Positions 1 to 5,403 of a stretch of DNA of 5,668 nt are shown here, in pieces (position 1 is the stretch's first letter; every line of letters starts with the position of its first letter). The notes under the pieces are model-generated. The model was given only the letters and a program-made list of their open reading frames with translations. It ran no database searches and was not told the origin of the DNA. Location of the stretch: contig SKGZ01000008.1 of assembly GCA_007117175.1 (NCBI GenBank), forward strand, positions 1-5,668, given 5' to 3'. The position numbers and the translations under genes are program-made. The DNA is from Bacteriovoracales bacterium. Lineage in GTDB: Bacteria; Bdellovibrionota; Bacteriovoracia; Bacteriovoracales; Bacteriovoracaceae.

Positions 1-323
1 ATTGTTACATAAAAAACTTCCGGAGTTTAGCAGGGGTTTAACAGCATCCATTGGCCAGGTACATTTTGATCGGAATATAGCTCCTTAATAGTTCACACCT
101 TTAGGTGTAAAATTGTGAGTTGATAATAATTAAGAATACTTATCCATTTTGAGCTGATTCATGACTTAGTGACAGTTGGTGAATAACTAGTCAAATTGCT
201 TTGGCCAAATTTCAATCAATGTAAAAAAAAATGAGCTGCTTTTTCCATTTAAGAATATCGTCTCTAGTTAAAAGCTCAGCAAATTGGCAATGTCATTTGA
301 GTATGAAATTTTGGTATTCTCAA
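1..323. other. AT-rich stretch without a convincing gene
   Basis: No reading frame here is long enough, or similar enough to a known family, to call a gene. A 28-codon frame runs in from the window edge and stops at 86-88; it could be the tail of an upstream gene but cannot be recognised. Visible structure is limited to the left arm of an inverted repeat (20-52), a small hairpin-like palindrome at 95-108 (ACACCT, TT, AGGTGT) with no T-run on either side, and a 10-base palindrome TTTGGCCAAA at 200-209. The composition is like that of the AbiE genes downstream, so the stretch may belong to the same acquired segment. Confidence 0.6.
20..52 (-). repeat. Left arm of imperfect inverted repeat bracketing the AbiE operon
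   Basis: Read on the minus strand, this 33-base segment matches 1856-1888 on the plus strand. The exact blocks CTGTTA, CCCCTGC and AACTCCG occur in the same order with nearly the same spacing, and there are partial matches in the first six bases. Compensating one-base indels sit between the blocks. The two arms enclose the AbiE operon and little else. They could be terminal repeats of a small mobile unit or inverted copies of one ancestral coding end. No convincing target-site duplication is visible at the outer edges. Confidence 0.55.
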
Positions 324-360
324 TTTGTACAAAAAACAATATTTTAATATTTTTGCAAAA
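324..360. promoter_or_regulatory. Candidate AbiEi operator region (two 10-base palindromes)
   Basis: Two perfect palindromes, TTTGTACAAA at 324-333 and TTTTGCAAAA at 351-360, lie just upstream of the AbiEi promoter with centres 27 bases apart. GTACAAAA also occurs directly repeated, at 327-334 and 363-370, the second copy inside the weak -35 region. Known AbiEi antitoxins repress their own operon by binding inverted repeats at the promoter through an N-terminal winged helix. That these palindromes are its sites is inferred from position. AT-rich DNA forms short palindromes easily, so the call is tentative. Confidence 0.4.
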
Positions 361-361
361 T

Positions 362-391
362 AGTACAAAATGTTAAAAAATGTGCTATAAT
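362..391 (+). promoter_or_regulatory. Promoter of the AbiE operon, extended -10, predicted leaderless
   Basis: A perfect -10 TATAAT at 386-391 is preceded by TGC, giving an extended -10 (TGn). The -35 is weak: AGTACA at 362-367, spacing 18. Transcription would normally begin about seven bases after the hexamer, at about 398, which is the A of the chosen ATG. The mRNA would therefore lack a leader. There is no Shine-Dalgarno sequence before this ATG, only an A-run. Confidence 0.65.
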
Positions 392-397
392 AAAAAA

Positions 398-991
398 ATG
401 GAAAAGCTAGAGCATGTCACAAAAAAACTACCTAATAGGCAAATCTTCACGTCGAAAGACGCGAGTAGAGCCGGTGTATCTCGTTATTATCTTTCCAAAC
501 TTATTGCGGCTGAGAAGATTATCGAGCTTCAGAAAGGGGTATTTCAAAACAATAGCTGTAGGCCAGATGAAGAAGATTTACAAGAGACAACATTTAGGGC
601 CGCTACTGCCCGTTTGAAAGAAAGGGGAGTTATTTGTTTACTGTCAGCTCTTTCTTATTATGACATCACTGAGCTTATACCCTCTAATATTTGGCTCTGG
701 GTTCCCTATCCTTACAGGGTTTCATCGCTAAAAACCATAAGAGTTAAAGATCCTGATTTTTCAGTGGGAGTAGAGCAGCATGATGGGTTTTCAATTACTA
801 CGATTGAACGTACAATTATTGAGTGTTTTTTGTATCCCAAATATGTTCCTGTATCTGAGTCCTTTGCATGTTTAAAATCAGCGCTGAAAGATAAAAAGAC
901 AACTATGAAAAAACTGTTAGCAACGGCTGAACAAATGAGAGTGACTAGAAAAATTTATCCGTTTATCGAAATAGCGTTATCACAATTATGA
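398..991 (+). CDS. abiEi: AbiEi-family antitoxin of a type IV toxin-antitoxin system
   Basis: This 197-residue protein matches the AbiEi family, the antitoxin and autorepressor of AbiE abortive-infection systems. Residues about 17-49 form an N-terminal winged helix-turn-helix (FTSKDASRAGVSRYYLSKLI, ending in a KGVF strand). The middle has the family signature around 77-103 (GVICLLSAL, then an ITELIPSNIWLWVP stretch), and SITTIERTIIE near 140 is the usual second signature. In characterised systems the antitoxin does not bind the toxin directly but counters its activity and represses the operon. The ATG at 398 is preferred over one at 380: the -10 hexamer at 386-391 lies between them, so the upstream ATG would not be transcribed. 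It overlaps abiEii by ATGA. The gene is AT-rich compared with the core genes, which suggests horizontal acquisition. Confidence 0.88.
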   Translation: MEKLEHVTKKLPNRQIFTSKDASRAGVSRYYLSKLIAAEKIIELQKGVFQNNSCRPDEEDLQETTFRAATARLKERGVICLLSALSYYDITELIPSNIWLWVPYPYRVSSLKTIRVKDPDFSVGVEQHDGFSITTIERTIIECFLYPKYVPVSESFACLKSALKDKKTTMKKLLATAEQMRVTRKIYPFIEIALSQL

Positions 992-1857
992 AGAAAAATA
1001 TTTCTGAACAATCATTAAAAGATAAAATAAAGTTGCTTGCCAAAAAGCAAAAAATTAACACTGCAAAATTACAAACAATTGTTGTTCTTGAAAGAGTTGT
1101 CGCTCGCCTTTTAACTAGAGACTTTATTCGGGAACATATGATTTTTAGTGGTGGTTTCGTGATGATTAAATCTTACGATTCTGAAAGATTCACAAAGGAC
1201 TTGGATGCAATAATTAGAAATATTCCAGTTAGAAAATTCTTTGAGGAGCTAAAAACTGCTCTGGCGACCGATCTTGGAGATGGGTTCCATTTTTGGAACA
1301 TTGAAGAAGAAAGTCTTGACATCAAGAGTGTATATGCTGGGATTAGATATAAGTTTCACTATAAATTAGGTGAACCATAGGATCCGGAGGCTGACTTTAG
1401 ACATTATTCCAAACTTCATTTTGATGTTTCGATTGATACAGAAAAATTGATATTACCTATAGAGTCGCAATTAACTCCATCTATGTCTGAGCACGAACCA
1501 TTTTCATGGAGTATATACCCTCCCGAATATATAATTGCCGATAAACTTCATGCAACATTTTCTCGTAAAGGTCAAAGGACAAGGGCTAAAGATATTTACG
1601 ATTTATCGCTTCTTCTGCCAGATATTGAAGATGTTTCAGAACTGATGAAAGCTGTTGATTTTATTTTTACAATTTTTAAAACGGAAGTTCCAAAGTCATT
1701 TCACGCAGAATTATCTTCTTATCCAACAATGGCGCTTGAAAATGTTTGGTTAACGGCTGTTGATTTTCGCCGTCCAGTGAGCTTTAAAGATTCATGGGAG
1801 ACAGTACTTGAAAATCTAAAGCGTATTGACAGGGTAAGAGAAGATAATGGTAAATAA
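988..1857 (+). pseudogene. abiEii: AbiEii-family nucleotidyltransferase toxin interrupted by an in-frame TAG
   Basis: Two open segments, 988-1377 and 1381-1857, lie in the same frame and are separated only by TAG at 1378-1380 (codon 131). Joined, they give 289 codons, about full length for AbiEii. The upstream part holds the nucleotidyltransferase core: SGG at about 54-56, then RFTKDLD at 67-73 with the D-x-D metal-binding pair (D71, D73). The downstream part holds the C-terminal family motifs ADK at 184-186 and RAKDIYDL at 199-206. No bases are lost at the break, and the 158 codons after it have no further stop or frameshift, so the change looks recent. Family members transfer nucleotides to tRNA or use NTPs to block growth. 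Translation would be coupled to the antitoxin by the ATGA overlap, as no Shine-Dalgarno is visible. A truncated 130-residue product would keep the active-site core but lose the C-terminal half. A sequencing error or TAG recoding are the alternatives. Confidence 0.85.
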
Positions 1858-1906
1858 CGGTCTTCTGTTACCCCCTGCGGAACTCCGAAATTGGTTAAGA
1901 AAATAA
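1847..1906 (+). other. Possible 19-codon ORF overlapping the toxin end
   Basis: ATG at 1847 opens a frame encoding MVNNGLLLPPAELRNWLRK and stops at TAA 1904-1906, overlapping the end of the AbiEii frame by 11 bases. It contains the right arm of the inverted repeat. Aligned to the left arm, several differences fall at third codon positions (AAC/AAT, GGT/GGA, GCG/GCT, CGA/CGG), which hints that both arms derive from coding sequence. The purine-rich AAGAGAAG lies too close (three bases) to be a good ribosome site. I do not recognise the peptide, and it may equally be a non-coding remnant of a larger gene. Confidence 0.15.
1856..1888 (+). repeat. Right arm of imperfect inverted repeat bracketing the AbiE operon
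   Basis: This arm matches the minus strand of 20-52 through the shared blocks CTGTTA (1865-1870), CCCCTGC (1872-1878) and AACTCCG (1881-1887). It begins at the toxin stop codon and lies just before the convergent DUF721 gene. The inner CGGAACTCCG (1879-1888) could form only a 3-4 bp stem with no adjoining T-run, so it is not convincing as a terminator for the converging genes. Confidence 0.55.
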
Positions 1907-1917
1907 TTTTTGAGAAC

Positions 1918-2412
1918 TCAACCAGCCTGATAGTAAAGCGAGATCAATAGCTCCTCAGTTTCCGCATCAAAAAAACTGCCGTGCTCGGCTCTTAATTGCT
2001 GCAGTAAATTTTGGTACTGGGGAGAGTGGCGGTGTAAGCGCTTGATCTTTTTTTGAATCTTCACTTGCTCCACTTGTTCAGCTTGGTTTTGCAGTTGATC
2101 CACTAATTGTGGGTGGTGAATAAATTTTAAGAATTTAATCACTCCGATCTCGCGATAGTTTTGCTGAATCTTTTGAATCAAGGCATCTTGCATGAGGCCT
2201 AGCTCTTGGGCGTAGACGGGATGTTTCACAGCAATGACCAGTGCTCCTCTTTGCAATTTCAGTGGCAGGCAGTACTTGGCCAAGTGAGCGCCAATGACTT
2301 GTGGCCAGCGATCAATCATTTGGGCAAAGAGCACTCCCGAGCTAAATTGCTGTTGCTTAGTACTGGTTTGAAAGCGGGGAGCTTCGATATAATCAGCTAT
2401 ATTTTTGAACAT
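1918..2412 (-). CDS. DUF721/DciA-like protein
   Basis: This 164-residue protein has the DUF721 core at about residues 30-75. W36 and G41 lie in the WPQVIGAHLAKYCLPLKL stretch, followed by RGALVIAVKHPVYAQEL with its conserved strand and aromatic-A-x-E-L helix start. DciA, the characterised member, helps load the replicative helicase DnaB in the many bacteria that lack DnaC; that role is inferred here from the family alone. The C-terminal half is Q- and K-rich and probably helical or coiled coil (about 100-150). It has no signal peptide, so the protein should be cytoplasmic. The gene diverges from lptE across 58 bases and converges on the AbiE operon. No good Shine-Dalgarno precedes the ATG at 2412; a later start is possible but would erode the N-terminus. 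The segment is GC-richer than the AbiE genes (for example 31/60 G+C at 1981-2040 against 15/60 at 1021-1080). Confidence 0.75.
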   Translation of the reverse strand: MFKNIADYIEAPRFQTSTKQQQFSSGVLFAQMIDRWPQVIGAHLAKYCLPLKLQRGALVIAVKHPVYAQELGLMQDALIQKIQQNYREIGVIKFLKFIHHPQLVDQLQNQAEQVEQVKIQKKIKRLHRHSPQYQNLLQQLRAEHGSFFDAETEELLISLYYQAG

Positions 2413-2470
2413 CTTAAGTTTTATTTTACTGATTTTTAGAGATATTGTAAGCTAAAGAGAGGTTTAGTTT
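2413..2470. promoter_or_regulatory. Divergent intergenic region with the lptE ribosome site
   Basis: The 58 bases between the two divergent genes must hold both promoters unless lptE is transcribed from elsewhere. A plus-strand -10 candidate TATTGT (2443-2448) and a minus-strand candidate TACAAT (2444-2449) overlap almost completely, but neither has a good -35, so these calls are weak. For lptE, AGAGAGG at 2456-2462 is a strong Shine-Dalgarno with eight-base spacing to ATG 2471 and fixes that start. This contrasts with the accessory genes in the window, which have none. Confidence 0.45.
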
Positions 2471-3127
2471 ATGTCGCATCGCATTGCTTTTTTCCTTTTA
2501 GCAATCTCGCTTTTTGATGGGTGTGCAGGCTATACCTTGCGCTCTAGAGACAATCCTTTTGCTCAGTATGGCATTAGCAAGATTGCCATCCCCCAGTTCT
2601 ATAATCAAAGTAATTTAAATGGAGTGGCCCGTCATTTCACTCGAGAATTTACACTCTTATTGCAAAGCTTTAATGGACTGGAAGTGGTGACTGGGGATGA
2701 TCCCACTGCTGATGCCCACTTGATTGGGATATTAAAATCACCACAGTATTTACATCAAACCATGAGTCGAAATCACGAGACAACAGCTTCCACTTATAAT
2801 CCGGCATTGACTCAGGAGCGACAAGACATTCTCATTCCCACCAGTAATCGCATTGATTTAAGATTAAGTTTAATCTTGATTCGCAATCCAGAAAAAGAAG
2901 ATATTGAATTATTGCAATCATCCATTGGTGAGCAAATCACTAAAGGTAAGAAAATTATCTTCCAAGAGCAATTTTCTGCCGGGGGCTCTATTAATTTAGA
3001 GATTTATCGTGGGGATAATTCTATTGTCAACTCCGCTCAAAACAGAGGAATCTTAGAGAAAACAATGATTCAGAGAGCGCAGACCACTGCCATTGCTTTT
3101 AAGAATAGAGTTCTCTATGTCTTCTAA
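2471..3127 (+). CDS. lptE: LPS-assembly outer-membrane lipoprotein LptE
   Basis: This 218-residue protein has the LptE family start: a hydrophobic signal sequence (residues 4-15), a cysteine at 18, and then CAGYTLRSR. The conserved KIAIPQFYNQSNLNGVARHFTREF stretch follows (about 40-63), then ADAHLIGILKSP near 94-105. LptE plugs the LptD barrel and helps insert lipopolysaccharide into the outer leaflet of the outer membrane. It is somewhat longer than the E. coli protein. The lipobox is unusual: F15-D16-G17-C18, with phenylalanine at -3 and aspartate at -2 where small or aliphatic residues are normal. Alanine at +2 is consistent with sorting to the outer membrane. The start is set by the Shine-Dalgarno at 2456-2462. 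Its end overlaps holA, as expected for the common lptE-holA pairing. Confidence 0.9.
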   Translation: MSHRIAFFLLAISLFDGCAGYTLRSRDNPFAQYGISKIAIPQFYNQSNLNGVARHFTREFTLLLQSFNGLEVVTGDDPTADAHLIGILKSPQYLHQTMSRNHETTASTYNPALTQERQDILIPTSNRIDLRLSLILIRNPEKEDIELLQSSIGEQITKGKKIIFQEQFSAGGSINLEIYRGDNSIVNSAQNRGILEKTMIQRAQTTAIAFKNRVLYVF

Positions 3128-4037
3128 AAAAGTGTCCTATTTCGATTTGGGTAGTGCCATGGATCTTTTGCAGGTGGCTCCTCAGCATTTTCTTTTATTT
3201 GCAGATGACTTTTTGCGAGATCGTTTCTTTCTCAATCTTAAAAAAATTCTGAAAGAAAAAGAGCAGATGGTGAGCACATTATACTCGTGGGAGATTAGCG
3301 AGGAGTTGCTTGATGCCAAGCTCAATACTCTTTCATTCTTGAGTGATCAAGAGGTTTTACTTTTCCCTGATTTTCACCAGTGGAATAAGGCCCATATGGA
3401 TTTTTTAATTCAGCAGTTGCAGCAAGGGGTGAGTGCTCAGTTCTTTGTGGGGTATAAAAATGCCAGAACCATTAATGCCGCTTTGAAAAAAAAGATTTCT
3501 CACCTGGAGGTGAGTGCATATCGCAGTTGGCAAGCTGCCGATTACTTTCAGGCCTTTATCTGTGAATTAGCAGGGGAAAAAAGGCCAGTTCCTACTGAAT
3601 TAATGAGGGCATTTAAAGAGTTTGAACTGAGTTTAAGCGAGATTTATTCACTGGCCCAAGATTGTGTCAATGATGCACTCAAAACAGATGAGGCTCTTGA
3701 TTATATCAGCAGTCATTTTTCTTTGTTGGATCTTTATCTTCAAGCTAAACCCCAGCCTTTTTGGAAGAAGTTAAATTTAGAGTCACAAAAAGCAGGTGCT
3801 AGTTCTCTTATTGCTCGATTGAATTTTATCAAGTCTTGCATCATTAAGGCGGTGAGCATTAAAGAGGACCCAGCTCATTTTCAAGCTAAGAATCAGTATG
3901 ATCGCAATTTAAAGTCACTCAGCCAAAGACCTCTTGCTGCGCTATTGTCAGATCTTAAAAAGATGTCCGTGCTGGAAATGCAGGCCAAGCGCAAGGACTT
4001 GGCCCTCTATCGTGATTTGGCCAGTTATTCACTGTGA
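3117..4037 (+). CDS. holA: DNA polymerase III subunit delta
   Basis: This 306-residue protein fits the delta subunit of the clamp loader, which opens the beta sliding clamp on DNA. Support comes from the family-like N-terminus (FLLFADDFLRDRFFLNLKKIL, about residues 26-46), overall length and helical content, and above all its position directly after lptE, a widespread gene order. Sequence similarity to the family is modest, and delta has no Walker motif to confirm it. ATG 3117 is chosen over the in-frame TTG at 3093: it has a TAGAG ribosome-site-like sequence at 3106-3110, and the TTG would add eight residues within lptE. The 11-base overlap with lptE implies translational coupling. No promoter of its own is visible, so it should be transcribed with lptE. 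Confidence 0.8.
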   Translation: MSSKKVSYFDLGSAMDLLQVAPQHFLLFADDFLRDRFFLNLKKILKEKEQMVSTLYSWEISEELLDAKLNTLSFLSDQEVLLFPDFHQWNKAHMDFLIQQLQQGVSAQFFVGYKNARTINAALKKKISHLEVSAYRSWQAADYFQAFICELAGEKRPVPTELMRAFKEFELSLSEIYSLAQDCVNDALKTDEALDYISSHFSLLDLYLQAKPQPFWKKLNLESQKAGASSLIARLNFIKSCIIKAVSIKEDPAHFQAKNQYDRNLKSLSQRPLAALLSDLKKMSVLEMQAKRKDLALYRDLASYSL

Positions 4038-4039
4038 GG

Positions 4040-4080
4040 ACTGTGCCATTTTAAAACCTTGACTTTTAATTTGGCACAGT
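4040..4080. repeat. 41-base near-perfect inverted repeat between holA and the ATPase gene
   Basis: The outer arms ACTGTGCCA (4040-4048) and TGGCACAGT (4072-4080) are perfect complements. After two T-T mismatches on each side of the stem, TTAAAA (4051-4056) pairs with TTTTAA (4064-4069), leaving a seven-base loop. No T-run follows on either strand, so it is a poor intrinsic terminator. The ATPase promoter's -35 lies in its centre, and the right arm fills most of the -35/-10 spacer, which favours an operator role. As RNA it could instead form a stem at the 3' end of the holA message. Confidence 0.8.
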
Positions 4081-4087
4081 GTATGCT
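4059..4087 (+). promoter_or_regulatory. Promoter of the ATPase gene, predicted leaderless
   Basis: TTGACT (4059-4064) and TATGCT (4082-4087) are separated by 17 bases, a good sigma-70-type promoter. Seven bases past the -10 is 4094, the A of the ATPase start codon. No Shine-Dalgarno lies upstream, so the message should be leaderless. The inverted repeat at 4040-4080 covers the -35 and spacer, so a bound repressor there would block polymerase. Confidence 0.7.
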
Positions 4088-4093
4088 AAGTCC

Positions 4094-5317
4094 ATGATAA
4101 TACGGGACTTTTCATCTGCCCTTACTCAACTCTATCAAGGCTTTAGCGCCCTTTTGCTAACTGGTGCCAGACAGACAGGCAAGACCACTTTGCTCAAGCA
4201 TTTGTTTGGCAAGACTCACCAGTATGTTCTTTTAGAGAATCCAGATACCCGCGCATTAGCAATTAATGATCCGAGGGCATTCTTGAAAAAATATGCCACT
4301 CGACCTGTTATTATTGAGGAGTTTCAATACGCGCCAGAATTATTAAATTATTTGCAGGGTTATATTGATGAGAACAGAGAGCAAAAAGGTTTCTTTATTT
4401 TAACAGGGTCACAGAACTTTTCAATGATGAAACAAGTTTCTCAATCTCTAGCGGGCCGTATTGGTATTGCCTCACTCTATGGATTATCGGCAGCTGAAAT
4501 ATTACAGAGCGGAAATCTGAAGCAGCAATGGAAAAATTTAGCAAGTCGAGAGGCCATTGCTCATCTGATTTTTCGAGGCAGTTATCCCGAATTATGGAAT
4601 CAGCAACTAAAAGAATCAGATCCATTTATCAATTTATGGATGTCCAGTTACGTGCAGACTTTTTTAGAAAGAGATCTTAGACAATTAGCTCAAGTGGGAG
4701 ATCTTAATACCTTTGAAAAATTTTTACGGCTCAGTGCTCTTAGAACAGCTCAAGTGTTGAACGTGAGTGAATTAGCAAGTGATATTGGAGTTTCACCTAC
4801 AACCTGCCAGCATTGGCTTTCATTACTGGAAAGAGCGATGATTATTCGCTTTGTTGAACCAATGATGGTTAATATTTCTTCTAGAATTAAAAAAGCTAAG
4901 AAACTTTATTTTCTTGATACAGGACTTGCATCTTATTTAATGGGCTTTAGAGATGAACAGGCCATTTTACAGTCACCACAGTTTGGTCAACTTTTTGAAA
5001 CTCTAGTCTATTCTAATTTTATTAAACAATACTCTGCCCAAGGATTAGTTCCGAGTCATTATTATTTGCAAACTCGATCAAAAATTGGGGTGGATCTCAT
5101 TATTGAGCAGAATCAACAAATCAAACTTTGTGAAATTAAATGTCGTGAAACTTTTAGAAATGATTTGTGTAAGCAATTAGTGGCAACTTCTAAAGAGCTA
5201 GAAAGCAAGTACCGAATTACCTCATGTGATCTATTGATGCTCGCTCAACCTGAAGACCAAGCCCTCACCACGATTAGTGGCTGTCCTATTCAAATTAGAA
5301 ACTGGGCACACGTTTAA
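4094..5317 (+). CDS. AAA ATPase with DUF4143 and PD-(D/E)XK-like C-terminus
   Basis: This 407-residue protein belongs to the widespread orphan AAA_14/DUF4143 ATPase group, whose cellular role is not settled. Walker A is GARQTGKTT at 24-32. The Walker B position reads VIIEEFQ (72-78), with glutamate where the family normally has aspartate (IIDEIQ). LTGSQ at 103-107 and LAGR at 119-122 are the usual following motifs. A winged-helix-like DUF4143 region follows (about 185-285), with FLERDLRQL, then SELASDIGVSPTTCQHWLSLLE. The C-terminus has a PD-(D/E)XK-type pattern: E302, D334 in GVDLII, and E347-x-K349 in CEIKCRE. ATG 4094 is chosen over an in-frame GTG at 4079, because that GTG lies upstream of the -10 hexamer. 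It follows holA by 56 bases but has its own promoter, so it is likely an independent acquisition. A defence or toxin-antitoxin-related role is often guessed for such orphans; nothing here proves it. Confidence 0.88.
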   Translation: MIIRDFSSALTQLYQGFSALLLTGARQTGKTTLLKHLFGKTHQYVLLENPDTRALAINDPRAFLKKYATRPVIIEEFQYAPELLNYLQGYIDENREQKGFFILTGSQNFSMMKQVSQSLAGRIGIASLYGLSAAEILQSGNLKQQWKNLASREAIAHLIFRGSYPELWNQQLKESDPFINLWMSSYVQTFLERDLRQLAQVGDLNTFEKFLRLSALRTAQVLNVSELASDIGVSPTTCQHWLSLLERAMIIRFVEPMMVNISSRIKKAKKLYFLDTGLASYLMGFRDEQAILQSPQFGQLFETLVYSNFIKQYSAQGLVPSHYYLQTRSKIGVDLIIEQNQQIKLCEIKCRETFRNDLCKQLVATSKELESKYRITSCDLLMLAQPEDQALTTISGCPIQIRNWAHV

Positions 5318-5351
5318 GTGAGATTGATTCACTGGCCGAAGATGATTTTTT

Positions 5352-5368
5352 TGTGTAAATTTTTCACA
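5352..5368. repeat. 17-base imperfect palindrome abutting the toxin promoter
   Basis: TGTGTAAATTTTTCACA pairs at seven of eight positions about a central T. It ends directly against the -35 hexamer at 5369. It could be an extra operator site or an activator site, but A/T-rich palindromes of this size are common by chance. Confidence 0.35.
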
Positions 5369-5396
5369 TTGACATATTCTTTGTAGTATATATACT
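5369..5396 (+). promoter_or_regulatory. Promoter of the RelE-type toxin gene, predicted leaderless
   Basis: A consensus -35 TTGACA (5369-5374) and a -10 TATACT (5391-5396) are 16 bases apart. The expected start point is about 5402-5404, directly at the GTG start codon of the toxin. No Shine-Dalgarno can fit between them. The -10 lies inside the palindrome at 5384-5397. Confidence 0.7.
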
Positions 5397-5397
5397 A
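5384..5397. promoter_or_regulatory. 14-base perfect palindrome over the toxin -10, candidate operator
   Basis: TAGTATATATACTA is a perfect palindrome that covers the whole -10 hexamer. Toxin-first systems of the HigBA type are usually repressed by their helix-turn-helix antitoxin binding such a palindrome. The antitoxin gene would lie beyond the window, so this assignment is inferred from position and symmetry. Confidence 0.6.
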
Positions 5398-5403
5398 TAG
5401 GGT

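Noticed and set aside
2..88. 28-codon frame open at the 5' window edge
   Set aside because: Too short to recognise and it runs through the inverted-repeat arm; it could be a gene tail but nothing supports it.
95..108. ACACCT-TT-AGGTGT hairpin as a terminator
   Set aside because: No T-run follows on either strand and no confirmed gene ends next to it.
1447..1857. Separate gene starting at TTG 1447
   Set aside because: It is in the same frame as the upstream AbiEii segment, and family-like sequence continues between the TAG and 1447, so it is the second half of one broken gene.
2206..2439. Plus-strand frame opposite the DUF721 gene
   Set aside because: It has no family resemblance and lies antisense to a convincing conserved coding region.
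4395..4625. Minus-strand frame inside the ATPase gene
   Set aside because: It is a shadow of the ATPase coding sequence with no independent support.
5317..5352. Possible terminator after the ATPase gene (AGTGA/TCACT stem, then a T-run)
   Set aside because: The stem has only five pairs with a seven-base loop, and the T-run begins 12 bases after it, so it does not fit an intrinsic terminator.
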